A stretch of 13,232 bases of DNA from JBGOUJ01 sp041477005 (GCA_041477005.1 JBGOUJ010000151.1:1-13232), one strand, 5' to 3'. Shown: positions 1 to 6,655, counted from the stretch's first letter. A program made the numbers and translations. The notes: generated by a model from the sequence alone, not told the origin.

Positions 1-483
1 CAAGCGGGCATCCTGGCGGGCAAGAAGGAGTGGATCGCGCGCCTCCGGCGCAATCCCCTGTTCCGGGCCCTGCGCGTTGACAAGCTGACCTACGCCGCGC
101 TGGGCGCAACCCTGCGGGATTACCTGCTCGACAACCGCGCCGGCATTCCGATCCTGGCGATGCTCCAGCAGACCCAGGCTCAGATCCAGGAACGCGCCGC
201 CAGCCTGCTCGCTTCGCTCGAGGGGATTCGTGGCGAGCTTGTTGGCGGCAGCTCCGTAATCGGCGGCGGCTCGACACCCGCCATCGAGGTGCCGACAACG
301 TTGCTGGCGCTCCACCCGCCCCACGATGCGTCCGCCTCCCTCTGCGAGCACCGGCTCCGCACCGGCCGGGTTCCGGTGGTGGCACGGGTTGAAAAGGAAC
401 GGGTCATCTTTGATTTGCGAACGGTCTTGCCGGAGCAAGAGCCCACGCTCGCGGAGATGGCGAGAGCGGCCTGGAAAGGCTAG
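1..483 (+). CDS. selA: L-seryl-tRNA(Sec) selenium transferase, 3' end only
   Basis: This is the C-terminal 160 residues of selenocysteine synthase, a PLP enzyme that converts Ser-tRNA(Sec) to Sec-tRNA(Sec) using selenophosphate. The frame is open from base 1 to the TAG at 481-483. The first residues read QAGILAGKKEWIARLRRNPL, matching the SelA block that directly follows the PLP-lysine segment (GDKLLGGPQAG in the family). The catalytic lysine should therefore lie just left of the window. Further family features are RALRVDKLTYAALGATLRDYLL (split here as RALRVDKLTY and AALGATLRDYLL) and a glycine-rich stretch, VIGGGSTPAIEVPT, near residue 90. Full-length SelA is about 460 residues, so roughly two thirds are missing. 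The gene converges with the SGNH hydrolase gene, leaving 7 nt between stops. The partner genes selB, selD and selC are not in view. Family assignment is confident. Confidence 0.86.
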   Translation, partial: QAGILAGKKEWIARLRRNPLFRALRVDKLTYAALGATLRDYLLDNRAGIPILAMLQQTQAQIQERAASLLASLEGIRGELVGGSSVIGGGSTPAIEVPTTLLALHPPHDASASLCEHRLRTGRVPVVARVEKERVIFDLRTVLPEQEPTLAEMARAAWKG

Positions 484-490
484 CCTTGCC

Positions 491-1195
491 CTACCTGCGC
501 TTCCCCAGGGCCCTCAAGATAGCCGCGGCGACTTGCCCGGCCAGCGCATCGTAGCCGGCCTCGGTGAAGTGGACGTTCGACGGCTGCTGAATCACGGCGA
601 GCCGCGGCAGCGCGAAAGCATACAGATCATCGATCGGGATCCCGTTCTCGTCCATGATCCGCTTCGCCGCTGCATTATAGAGCGGCACGTCGCTGCTGTT
701 ACGGGCCGGGTTCAGCTTTCCCGCCGGCACAACGGGAACGGGTGTCGTGCTGGCCCAAACCAATCGGGCTCCGGTCGCCTTCAACCGCTTCACCAGCTCG
801 CGCAGGTTCTTCCCGTATTGCTCGATAGGCACTTGATGCCGGCCCTCGGAATCGAGCTTCAGATCGTGCAGCCCCCAGTTGAAGTGAATGCCGTCCCATC
901 GTTTGCCTGCCATCCAGCTCGCCAGGTTTTCCAGACCGTTCGTTGTCGGCCCGCCGTTGACCGGGATGCGCGACACGTTCGCTTTCCCCTGCAGCAACCG
1001 CCGGGCAGGCTCGGTGTATCCGATCGAGATCGAATCCCCGATCAGCAGCACCCGCGGCAGCGCCGCATCTCCATCCTGGGCGCACTCGATCGCGGTCGCG
1101 CCGGCGGCTGCCAGCCCTGCGAAGCGGAGGAACTCTCTGCGGGGAAAGCGGCGGTCGGCGCGGACCGCCTGCGGAATGATCCTTCGAAGCCTCAC
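491..1195 (-). CDS. Tat-exported SGNH/GDSL-type hydrolase
   Basis: This is a 234-residue secreted esterase/lipase-like protein starting at GTG (1195). The N-terminus has a twin-arginine signal: PRREFLRFAG (residues 18-27) followed by an alanine-rich hydrophobic stretch to about residue 36, so export in folded form is likely. Block I is GDSIS with nucleophile Ser55. The block II region is NGGPTTNG (residues 80-87), and block III is NWGLHD with Asn106 as the likely oxyanion-hole residue. The C-terminal block is NVHFTEAGY with catalytic His209. The Asp normally three residues before that His is replaced (PSNVH), so the catalytic triad may be a Ser-His dyad or use another acid. The gene lies 13 nt downstream of efp on the same strand and is probably cotranscribed with it. 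Substrate is unknown; carbohydrate or lipid ester deacylation is typical of the superfamily. Confidence 0.8.
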   Translation of the reverse strand: MRLRRIIPQAVRADRRFPRREFLRFAGLAAAGATAIECAQDGDAALPRVLLIGDSISIGYTEPARRLLQGKANVSRIPVNGGPTTNGLENLASWMAGKRWDGIHFNWGLHDLKLDSEGRHQVPIEQYGKNLRELVKRLKATGARLVWASTTPVPVVPAGKLNPARNSSDVPLYNAAAKRIMDENGIPIDDLYAFALPRLAVIQQPSNVHFTEAGYDALAGQVAAAILRALGKRR

Positions 1196-1208
1196 GAACT
1201 TTCAGAGC

Positions 1209-1766
1209 CTAGGCTCTCTCCTGGTAGGTCCCCTCGGCGGTGTTGACCCGAATCACTTCCCCCTCGGTGATGAACGGGGGCACCTGGACGACCAGTCCGG
1301 TCTCGAGCTTCGCCGGCTTGGTGACGTTCGAGACCGACGCTCCCTTCAGCGCCGGCTCGGTCTCCAGGACCTTGAGGTCCACGGTGGCCGGCAACTCCAC
1401 GCTCAGCGGCTTGCCCTCGTAGAACTCCACCTGGACCTTCAGATTCGGCGTCAGGTACTGCACCCCGTCGCCCAGCAGATCCTTGGTCAGGTGAATCTGC
1501 TCGAAATCGGTGGTATTCATGAAGTAGTAATACTCGCCATCGTCGTAGAGGTATTCCATCTCCTGCTCGTCGAGCAGCGCCTTCTCCACGCGGTCTTCCG
1601 AGGAGAAGCGGTGCTCGATCATGGAGCCGCTGCGCAGATTCCGCATCCGGACCTGCACGAAGCCTCGCAGGTTGCCGGGCGTGCGGTGGTTCACGCTGAA
1701 GACGGAAAACAGGTCGTTGTTGAACTTGATGACCATTCCAGGTCGCAATTGGGTTGACTGCAGCAT
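1209..1766 (-). CDS. efp: Elongation factor P
   Basis: EF-P binds ribosomes stalled between the P and E sites and promotes peptide-bond formation at polyproline stretches. The start at 1766 (MLQSTQLRPGMVIKF) gives 185 residues, the usual EF-P length. An in-frame ATG at 1811 would add 15 unrelated residues and overlaps a TATAAT on this strand, so I reject it. All three beta-barrel domains are present: the KOW-like domain I (about 1-62), the OB domain with the hallmark YLYDDGEYYYFMNTTDFEQ (about 72-90), and the C-terminal domain ending GEVIRVNTAEGTYQER. The domain I tip loop reads RTPGNLRGFVQV. Aligned by PG to E. coli PGKGQAFARV, the modified Lys34 position is Asn32, so neither lysylation (EpmA) nor Arg rhamnosylation (EarP) fits. 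No modification enzyme is in the window. The stop codon lies in a 14-bp perfect palindrome (1204-1217). Confidence 0.94.
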   Translation of the reverse strand: MLQSTQLRPGMVIKFNNDLFSVFSVNHRTPGNLRGFVQVRMRNLRSGSMIEHRFSSEDRVEKALLDEQEMEYLYDDGEYYYFMNTTDFEQIHLTKDLLGDGVQYLTPNLKVQVEFYEGKPLSVELPATVDLKVLETEPALKGASVSNVTKPAKLETGLVVQVPPFITEGEVIRVNTAEGTYQERA

Positions 1767-1809
1767 AAGTTGTTTGGCTGGGGTCGCAGGGGACGCGCTA
1801 CCAACGTTC

Positions 1810-1817
1810 ATTATAAT
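1810..1817. promoter_or_regulatory. Overlapping divergent -10 elements between efp and ppx
   Basis: The 8 bp ATTATAAT contain a perfect TATAAT on the plus strand (1812-1817) and another on the minus strand (1815-1810). The plus copy would start RNA near 1824, leaving about 22 nt before the ppx GTG at 1846. The minus copy would start RNA near 1803, leaving about 37 nt before the efp ATG at 1766. I see no good -35 hexamer for either direction, so function is inferred from position and the AT-rich island in GC-rich DNA. Confidence 0.4.
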
Positions 1818-1845
1818 CCAACCGCTTGCCTGCCATAATGCTGTT

Positions 1846-3396
1846 GTGCCTCGCTACGCGGCGGTCGATATCGGGAGCAACTCGGTCCGCATGGAGGCGG
1901 CCGAGGTCCTGCTGGGCCCAAAGGGCCCCAAGGTTCCTCCCAGCATCCGCGTTCTGGCCTCCCAGCGGCAGGTGACACGGCTGGGGGAAGGCGTATTCCG
2001 CAGCGGCCACATCAGCGAAGAAGGGGCGGAATTGACCTGCGGCGTTCTACGCCAGATGGCCGAGGCCTACGGGCGGTTGGATGTAGTCGGCGTGCGAGCC
2101 GTGGCCACCAGCGCGGTCCGCGATGCGCAGAACCAGCGCCAATTCCTGGAGCGGGCTTCCGAGGCTCTGGGCGCCTCGGTGGAAATCATTTCGGGCAAGG
2201 AGGAAGCCCGGCTGATCCATCTCGGCGTCCAAAGCCGGTGGCCGCATACGGACGGCCGCATGCTGATCGTCGACGTCGGAGGGGGCAGCGCAGAAATCAT
2301 GTTCAGCGAGGGCGGCCGCCTGGTGGAAGCCTTTTCCAAACCCCTGGGCGCGGTGCGATTGACCGAAACGTTCCTCGAAGACGACCCGCCGGCGCCCCGC
2401 GATCTGCATCGCATGGAAAGCTACATTGAGGAAAAGATCGCCGCCCCGCTGGAGCGGATCGGCCCGCAGCCGTTCGACCGCGCCATCGCCACCTCGGCGA
2501 CGGCCGGCGCCCTGGTGCGGGCCGTGCATCGCCTGCCGCGAGCCAGCCGCGAGCAGGCCGACCGGCTCCGCGTGAGGATCTCTCAAGCCCGGGAATTCTA
2601 CCAGCAAGTCCAGCGCCTGGATCTCGCCCAGCGCCGCCGCCTTCCCGGCATCGGGCCAAAGCGGGCCGAGATCCTCATCGCCGGGTCTGCCGTGCTGTTC
2701 CGGACCATGGAGGACTTCCGGCTGCCGGCCATTTATTATTCCGCGGCCGGCGTGCGCGACGGCGTCATCGTCGACTTGGCCGTGCGTGGCGTGGGGCGCG
2801 AGTTCTCCCGGCTGAGCCGCGACCAGAGGCGCGCGGTGGAAGAGATGGCGCGCCGTTTCAGCGTCTCCCTCAAGCACGCCCGCAAGGTCGCCGAACTGGC
2901 CCACGCCCTGTTCGACTCCCTGCAGTCCATCCACCGCCTAGCCCCGGGCTGCGGCAAGTGGCTGGAGGCGGCCGCTTACTTGCACGATATCGGGCACTAC
3001 GTGAGCGATACGGGACACCACAAGCATTCCTACTACCTGGTCGCCAACTCCGATTTACCCGGCTTTACCGCGCGGGAGAAGCGGTTGATCGCCAGCCTGT
3101 GCCGCTATCATCGGAAATCCGCTCCCAAGCCGAACCAGGAAAACTTCCAGTCGCTCGACGCGGAAGAAAGGCGGGCCGTGGTTTTGTTGACGCCGCTGCT
3201 CCGCTTGGCCGACAGCCTCGATCGCAGCCACGAGCAGCGAGTGGAGCGGGTGGAATGCCGGCTCCGCGACAGCGAGGTCAGCCTGCAGTTGCTTTCCGGC
3301 TCGGATACGGACCTGGAACAATGGGCGGCCGAGCGGACCGGCGACCTCTTCCGGGACGTTTACCAGCGCCGACTCTCGGTAGGGAAAGGAAGGTAA
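1846..3396 (+). CDS. ppx: Ppx/GppA phosphatase with C-terminal HD domain (exopolyphosphatase)
   Basis: This enzyme of the ASKHA sugar-kinase/Hsp70 fold hydrolyses terminal phosphate from inorganic polyphosphate and/or the 5' phosphate of pppGpp. I choose the GTG at 1846 because the protein then begins VPRYAAVDIGSNSVRM, the canonical Ppx/GppA N-terminus. The frame is open upstream, but that part is the antisense of efp. The product is 516 residues, close to the roughly 500-residue long-form enzymes. The first phosphate-binding loop is DIGSNS (residues 8-13) and the second is LIVDVGGGS (140-148). ATSATAGALVRA lies in the second lobe. The C-terminal HD region carries LHDIGH (His380-Asp381) followed by HHKHS and LCRYHRKS, indicating a probable metal-binding HD fold. 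No obvious Shine-Dalgarno precedes the GTG. The gene ends 2 nt before the T-run of the proposed RNA gene on the opposite strand. Whether poly-P or pppGpp is preferred cannot be decided from sequence. Confidence 0.9.
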   Translation: MPRYAAVDIGSNSVRMEAAEVLLGPKGPKVPPSIRVLASQRQVTRLGEGVFRSGHISEEGAELTCGVLRQMAEAYGRLDVVGVRAVATSAVRDAQNQRQFLERASEALGASVEIISGKEEARLIHLGVQSRWPHTDGRMLIVDVGGGSAEIMFSEGGRLVEAFSKPLGAVRLTETFLEDDPPAPRDLHRMESYIEEKIAAPLERIGPQPFDRAIATSATAGALVRAVHRLPRASREQADRLRVRISQAREFYQQVQRLDLAQRRRLPGIGPKRAEILIAGSAVLFRTMEDFRLPAIYYSAAGVRDGVIVDLAVRGVGREFSRLSRDQRRAVEEMARRFSVSLKHARKVAELAHALFDSLQSIHRLAPGCGKWLEAAAYLHDIGHYVSDTGHHKHSYYLVANSDLPGFTAREKRLIASLCRYHRKSAPKPNQENFQSLDAEERRAVVLLTPLLRLADSLDRSHEQRVERVECRLRDSEVSLQLLSGSDTDLEQWAAERTGDLFRDVYQRRLSVGKGR

Positions 3397-3398
3397 GC

Positions 3399-3463
3399 AA
3401 AAAAAATGGTTCCAAGTGACCCAACTCGCAGCCCGTTCCCGCCCCGGCTAGCTCGGTCGGAAC
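3399..3463 (-). terminator. Possible intrinsic terminator of the candidate RNA
   Basis: The minus strand ends CTTGGAACCA followed by eight T residues (3406-3399). The GGAAC of this 3' arm can pair with the RNA's 5' end, or locally with GTTCC at 3463-3459, with GACC (3458-3455) pairing GGTC (3421-3418). The local version has a long loop, so termination might rely on the long-range stem or on processing. It sits 2 nt beyond the ppx stop codon on the opposite strand. Confidence 0.5.
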
Positions 3464-4016
3464 TGGGCGACTGCCTCCGCCGTCCGGATGTCCCCGGAGC
3501 TCCCCCCGTGCTGCCTTTCGACAGCGCGAAGATCACTGCTCCGAAGCCCGGTCGCGTGCTGCAAGGCAACCGAAACCCTCGCTTCAGACCGGCCTTTTGC
3601 TCGCCTGTCGCGGCTGGTTTCTTAGGCCCTCCACGACAAGGTCAACGCTCCTGACCTAGCCCTCCAGCGAACCGTCTGGCTTCTTCCGCCGCCCGCCCTG
3701 CCTTCGCTCCCCCGCCCGGCGCCGACCGTTTTTCTTTGTCGTCCAGCGCCGGCTCGGGATCATCGCATACGGCCCCGTTGCGACGTCCTCCACCCTACGG
3801 CTTCCCGTGTCGCACCACCTTCTGCTCCCCCGCCGGGTTCTTAGGCCCGCCGTGGATCAAAGCTTCCGGCAGCTCAACGCGGTCAAGATCTGCCTCCTGG
3901 ATCGGCCCGCTTTCCCTTCGCTCCCCGCCGGTTCATCTCTCGACTTGCCCGACAGATCGACGTTCCAGGCTCGCTACCGCTCCCGAGGCCAACTGCTCAT
4001 CAGACCTCTTGGAACC
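3399..4016 (-). ncRNA. Candidate large structured non-coding RNA, about 610 nt
   Basis: No plausible protein lies in 3397-4159, yet the minus strand looks like an RNA gene. A promoter at 4023-4060 predicts a start near 4016. The transcript would open with GGTTCCAAG (4016-4008) and close with CTTGGAACC (3416-3408); with the flanking base on each side this is a perfect 10-bp complementary pair (3407-3416 with 4008-4017). Eight T residues follow immediately (3406-3399). Local helices are visible: TGCGAC with GTCGCA (3815-3778 region) enclosing ACGG/CCGT, AGGTCA with TGACCT around a 7-nt loop (about 3656-3638), TGTCG with CGACA enclosing GGGCCTAAGAA, and a bulged CCAG-CG hairpin near 3675. The RNA strand is purine-rich. 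I find no tmRNA tag frame, 4.5S core, or RNase P P4 signatures. A dispersed non-coding repeat is the main alternative. Confidence 0.6.
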
Positions 4017-4022
4017 AACCCC

Positions 4023-4060
4023 ACGATACGCCAAGCTGGTTTTGGTGTCAAATCTTTTTT
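4023..4060 (-). promoter_or_regulatory. Strong sigma-70-type promoter with A-tract, driving the candidate RNA
   Basis: On the minus strand, a perfect -35 TTGACA (4051-4046) is followed by exactly 17 nt and the -10 TATCGT (4028-4023, four of six matches). Six A residues (4060-4055) sit just upstream of the -35, as in UP elements of stable-RNA promoters. The surrounding 4050-4150 is AT-rich in otherwise GC-rich DNA. The predicted start near 4016 coincides with the 5' arm of the terminal stem. No protein start codon in a convincing frame follows it. Confidence 0.7.
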
Positions 4061-4159
4061 GTATCATTCACCCTGTTTATACACAACTATATCACATGTG
4101 TTTTCAATAAGTTGCAGGGAACGGCCGGTTGAATTGTTGTGAATAAAACATGGCTTCCG

Positions 4160-5311
4160 CTATTTGTTTCTCCCCCCGGCGCGGCGTTTTTCGGCCACCC
4201 GCCGATAAATCTCCAGCACCCGCTCGGCGGCCCGGTCCCAACTGAATCGGCCGGCCTGCTCCCGGCCGCGCCGGCTCAAGCTCCGGCGCAAATCCTCGTC
4301 CAGCAGCGCCTGCCGGATGCCGCGCACGATGTCAAAGACATTCTCCGGATTTACCAGCACCGCGGCATCGCCCACCACTTCGGGCAGCGAGGAAACGTTG
4401 GAGGTGACCACCGGCGTCCCCTGCGCCATGGCCTCCAGCGGCGGCAATCCGAAGCCCTCGTAGAGAGACGGGAAAACGAAGGCCGCCGCGCTCGAGTAAA
4501 AGATGCGCAGCGTGTCGATCGGCACGAAGCCCAGGAACCGGACACGCTGCTGCACGCGGCTGCGGATCACCGAGCGCCGCAGATCGGGATGCGCCCCCAG
4601 CTCGTCGCCGATGATGATCAGCCGCAGCTCGCGATAGCGCGCGTGCTGCTCCAGCTCCGCCTGCAAGACGGCAAACGCCTCCACCAGCCGGGGCAGGTTT
4701 TTTTGCGGCAGGATGGTGCCCACGTAGAGCAGAAACGGATAGTCCACCTGGTAGCGCTCCAGCGTGCGGAGGCGGTCCTGCTCCGAATCGCTCTTGGTGA
4801 ACTGCTCGTCGATGGCGTTCGGCACCACCTCGATGCGCTGCTCGGGGATGCCCAGCAGGTTCATCAGGTCGCGCTTGGTGGCCTGCGAGACGGCGATGAT
4901 CCGGGCCGAGCGCCGCAGCCCGTGCCGCAACACGTGGAACAGCACTTCGGCCCGGTACCGCGAGCCGAACGCTTCCCGAAACAGAATCTGGTCGAGGTCG
5001 TGAACCGTGGTGACGTAGGGGCACGGCATGAAGTAAGGCACGGCCCGGTGCGGGATGTGGAACACGTCGGGGTTCAGCGGCCGCAGCAGGAACTGAAAGC
5101 GCAGATGGTTGTCGAAGCTGCCATAGCTCTTCTCCGACGTCGCGAAGCGGAAATGGGCGGGCAGGCCCGGAAAGGCCTCCTGGTGTTGCCGTCCTCCCAC
5201 CAGCACGTACTCGTGCTCGGGGCGGCGACGAGCGAAGGCGCGTATCAAGCTCTTGATGTAGGTGCCGACACCGAAGGAGTCAGTGCGGCGGATGTCGAAG
5301 CCAATCAACAT
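4160..5311 (-). CDS. Glycosyltransferase family 4 (group 1) protein
   Basis: This 383-residue retaining glycosyltransferase has the GT-B fold and is probably cytoplasmic or loosely membrane-associated. The N-terminal acceptor domain opens MLIGFDIRR..FGVGTYI, with a glycine loop at residues 14-16, and has TTVHDLD at 101-107. A central segment, IIAVSQATKRDL (138-149), is typical of GT4. The C-terminal donor domain holds FLLYVGTILPQKNLPRLVEAF in pieces (YVGTILPQKN, 196-205) and the EX7E signature PSLYEGFGLPPLEAMAQGTP, with Glu285 and Glu293 contacting the nucleotide sugar in the family. It starts 33 nt after glyA on the same strand, so it may be the second gene of that operon. No good Shine-Dalgarno precedes the ATG. 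Donor, acceptor and pathway (exopolysaccharide, glycolipid or other) cannot be told from sequence, and no polysaccharide cluster surrounds it. Confidence 0.86.
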   Translation of the reverse strand: MLIGFDIRRTDSFGVGTYIKSLIRAFARRRPEHEYVLVGGRQHQEAFPGLPAHFRFATSEKSYGSFDNHLRFQFLLRPLNPDVFHIPHRAVPYFMPCPYVTTVHDLDQILFREAFGSRYRAEVLFHVLRHGLRRSARIIAVSQATKRDLMNLLGIPEQRIEVVPNAIDEQFTKSDSEQDRLRTLERYQVDYPFLLYVGTILPQKNLPRLVEAFAVLQAELEQHARYRELRLIIIGDELGAHPDLRRSVIRSRVQQRVRFLGFVPIDTLRIFYSSAAAFVFPSLYEGFGLPPLEAMAQGTPVVTSNVSSLPEVVGDAAVLVNPENVFDIVRGIRQALLDEDLRRSLSRRGREQAGRFSWDRAAERVLEIYRRVAEKRRAGGRNK

Positions 5312-5344
5312 CGGAGGAGGCCGGGTGGCGCCAGGAGTCCCGGG

Positions 5345-6631
5345 TCAGTGCGAGACGCCCGACGCCTGCATTTTCCAGGAATACAGCGGGAAACGCTCGA
5401 CCATTTCCAGTACGCGGCGCTTGACCGCCTCGATGACCGGCGCGCCGTCCGGATTCCTCAACACTTCGGCGATCCAGCCGCCCACCAGCCGCATTTCCGC
5501 CTCGCCCAGTCCTCGCGTGGTCACCGCCGGCGTGCCCAGGCGGATGCCGCTTGGGTTGAGCGGCGGGTTGGCGTCGAACGGGATGGCGTTCTTGTTGGTG
5601 GTGATGTGGGCGCGATGCAGGGCCAGCTCCGCATCCTTGCCGCGCACGCCCTTGCTGAACACGTCCACCAGCATCAGGTGCGTATCGGTCCCGCCCGAGA
5701 TGATGTGGAAGCTCTCTTCGACCAGCGTCGCCGCCAGGACCTTGGCGTTGGCCGCCACCCGCTTCTGGTAAGCGGCAAACTCCGGCTGCATGGCCTCCCG
5801 CAGGCAAACCGCTTTGGCGGCGATGATGTGAACGAGCGGCCCGCCCTGCGCGCCGGGGAAGACGCTCGAGTCGATCGCCTTGCCGAATTTTTCCCGCGCC
5901 AGAATCAGCCCCGCGCGCGGCCCGCGCAGCGTCTTGTGCGTCGTGGTGGTAACGATGTCGGCCCACTGGCACGGATTGGGATGGATCCCCGCCGCCACCA
6001 GGCCCGCGAAGTGCGCCATGTCCACCAGCAGCAGCGCCCCCACCGAGTCGGCGATCTGCCGGATGCGCGCGAAGTCGATGATCCGCGGATAAGCGCTGCC
6101 CCCGGCGATGATCATCTTCGGCCTGTGCTCCCCCGCCAGCCGCTCCATCTCGTCGTAGTCGATCGTCTCGGTCTCGCGGCTCACGCCGTATGGAATCACC
6201 TTGTACGTCTTGCCCGAGAAATTGAGATGGTGGCCGTGAGTCAGGTGCCCGCCGTGGGCCAGGTTCATCCCCAGAATCGCGTCGCCCGGCTGCAGCACGG
6301 CCGCGTATGCAGCCATGTTGGCCTGCGACCCCGAGTGCGGCTGCGCGTTGACGTATTCCGCCCCAAACACCTTCTTCGCCCGCGCCCGGACCAGCTCCTC
6401 CACCACATCGGCATACTCGCAGCCGCCGTAATAGCGCCGCCCCGGGTAGCCCTCGGCGTACTTGTTGGTAAACACCGATCCCGCCGCCTCCAGCACCGCC
6501 TGCGAGACGAAGTTCTCGCTGGCGATCATCTCCAGGTGCGTATGTTGACGCAACGTCTCGTTCTGAACGGCTTCGTAGACTTCCGGATCGGCCTCTTCGA
6601 GCGGCCGCGCCATCGGGGGAACGTTCGCCAT
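5345..6631 (-). CDS. glyA: Serine hydroxymethyltransferase
   Basis: This PLP enzyme interconverts serine and glycine while transferring a one-carbon unit to tetrahydrofolate, the main supply of C1 units. At 428 residues it is close to the usual 415-430. Visible family blocks are MIASENFVS (35-43), TNKYAEGYPGRRYYGG (55-70), NAQPHSGSQANMAAY (95-109), LLLVDMAHFAGLVAAG (200-215) and the PLP-lysine block VTTTTHKTLRGPR with Lys233. PFDANPP and GIRLGTPAVTTRG near the C-terminal third are also typical. Two starts are possible, 6631 (MANVPPMARP) and 6613 (MARPLEEADPE). The second matches the usual N-terminus, and the likely -10 element sits only 6 nt upstream of 6631, so the message is either leaderless or uses 6613. 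The gene diverges from proS, and a glycosyltransferase gene follows it. Confidence 0.95.
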   Translation of the reverse strand: MANVPPMARPLEEADPEVYEAVQNETLRQHTHLEMIASENFVSQAVLEAAGSVFTNKYAEGYPGRRYYGGCEYADVVEELVRARAKKVFGAEYVNAQPHSGSQANMAAYAAVLQPGDAILGMNLAHGGHLTHGHHLNFSGKTYKVIPYGVSRETETIDYDEMERLAGEHRPKMIIAGGSAYPRIIDFARIRQIADSVGALLLVDMAHFAGLVAAGIHPNPCQWADIVTTTTHKTLRGPRAGLILAREKFGKAIDSSVFPGAQGGPLVHIIAAKAVCLREAMQPEFAAYQKRVAANAKVLAATLVEESFHIISGGTDTHLMLVDVFSKGVRGKDAELALHRAHITTNKNAIPFDANPPLNPSGIRLGTPAVTTRGLGEAEMRLVGGWIAEVLRNPDGAPVIEAVKRRVLEMVERFPLYSWKMQASGVSH

Positions 6632-6637
6632 GCGCTA

Positions 6638-6646
6638 ATTTTAACA
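6638..6646 (-). promoter_or_regulatory. Extended -10 promoter for glyA
   Basis: The minus strand reads TGTTAAAAT, a TGn extended -10 with TAAAAT (five of six). A -35 at the right distance is poor, as is usual for extended -10 promoters. RNA would start near 6631, at or beside the first glyA ATG. Confidence 0.4.
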
Positions 6647-6655
6647 TGCTAGAAT
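6647..6655 (+). promoter_or_regulatory. Extended -10 promoter for proS
   Basis: The plus strand reads TGCTAGAAT, a TGn extended -10 with TAGAAT (five of six). It abuts the minus-strand element of glyA exactly. Together the 18 bp form an imperfect palindrome centred on CATG. RNA would start near 6662, giving proS a leader of about 43 nt. Confidence 0.4.

Noticed and set aside
1767..1811. Upstream efp start at 1811
   Set aside because: It adds 15 residues not seen in EF-P and overlaps the minus-strand TATAAT.
3740..3780. Group II intron domain V
   Set aside because: On the minus strand GCCGTATGCGATGA resembles the 5' half of some domain V helices, but the required complementary 3' half (GTCGC..GTACGG type) is absent and no reverse transcriptase is present.
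3399..4016. RNase P RNA, tmRNA or SRP RNA
   Set aside because: I found no P4 signature of RNase P (GAGGAAAGTC-like), no tag-peptide frame ending in Ala-Ala-stop, and no GGAAGGAAGCAGC-type SRP core. The length of about 610 nt is also too great for each.
3407..4017. MITE or other mobile element with 10-bp terminal inverted repeats
   Set aside because: There is no target-site duplication (A-run on the left, ACCCC on the right) and no transposase. The inverted ends are better explained as the terminal helix of an RNA because a promoter and T-run lie exactly outside them. Copy number in the genome would settle this.
3406..4142. Small open frames on either strand in the ppx/glycosyltransferase gap
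   Set aside because: They are short, lack ribosome sites, have low-complexity Pro/Ser/Arg composition and show no recognisable domain.
4139..6652. An 837-codon open frame on the plus strand
   Set aside because: It is antisense to glyA and the glycosyltransferase gene, both with full motif sets. Its translation is Arg/His/Gln-rich without domains, as expected from GC-rich codon shadows. Similar long antisense frames over ppx, proS and the PBP are rejected for the same reason.
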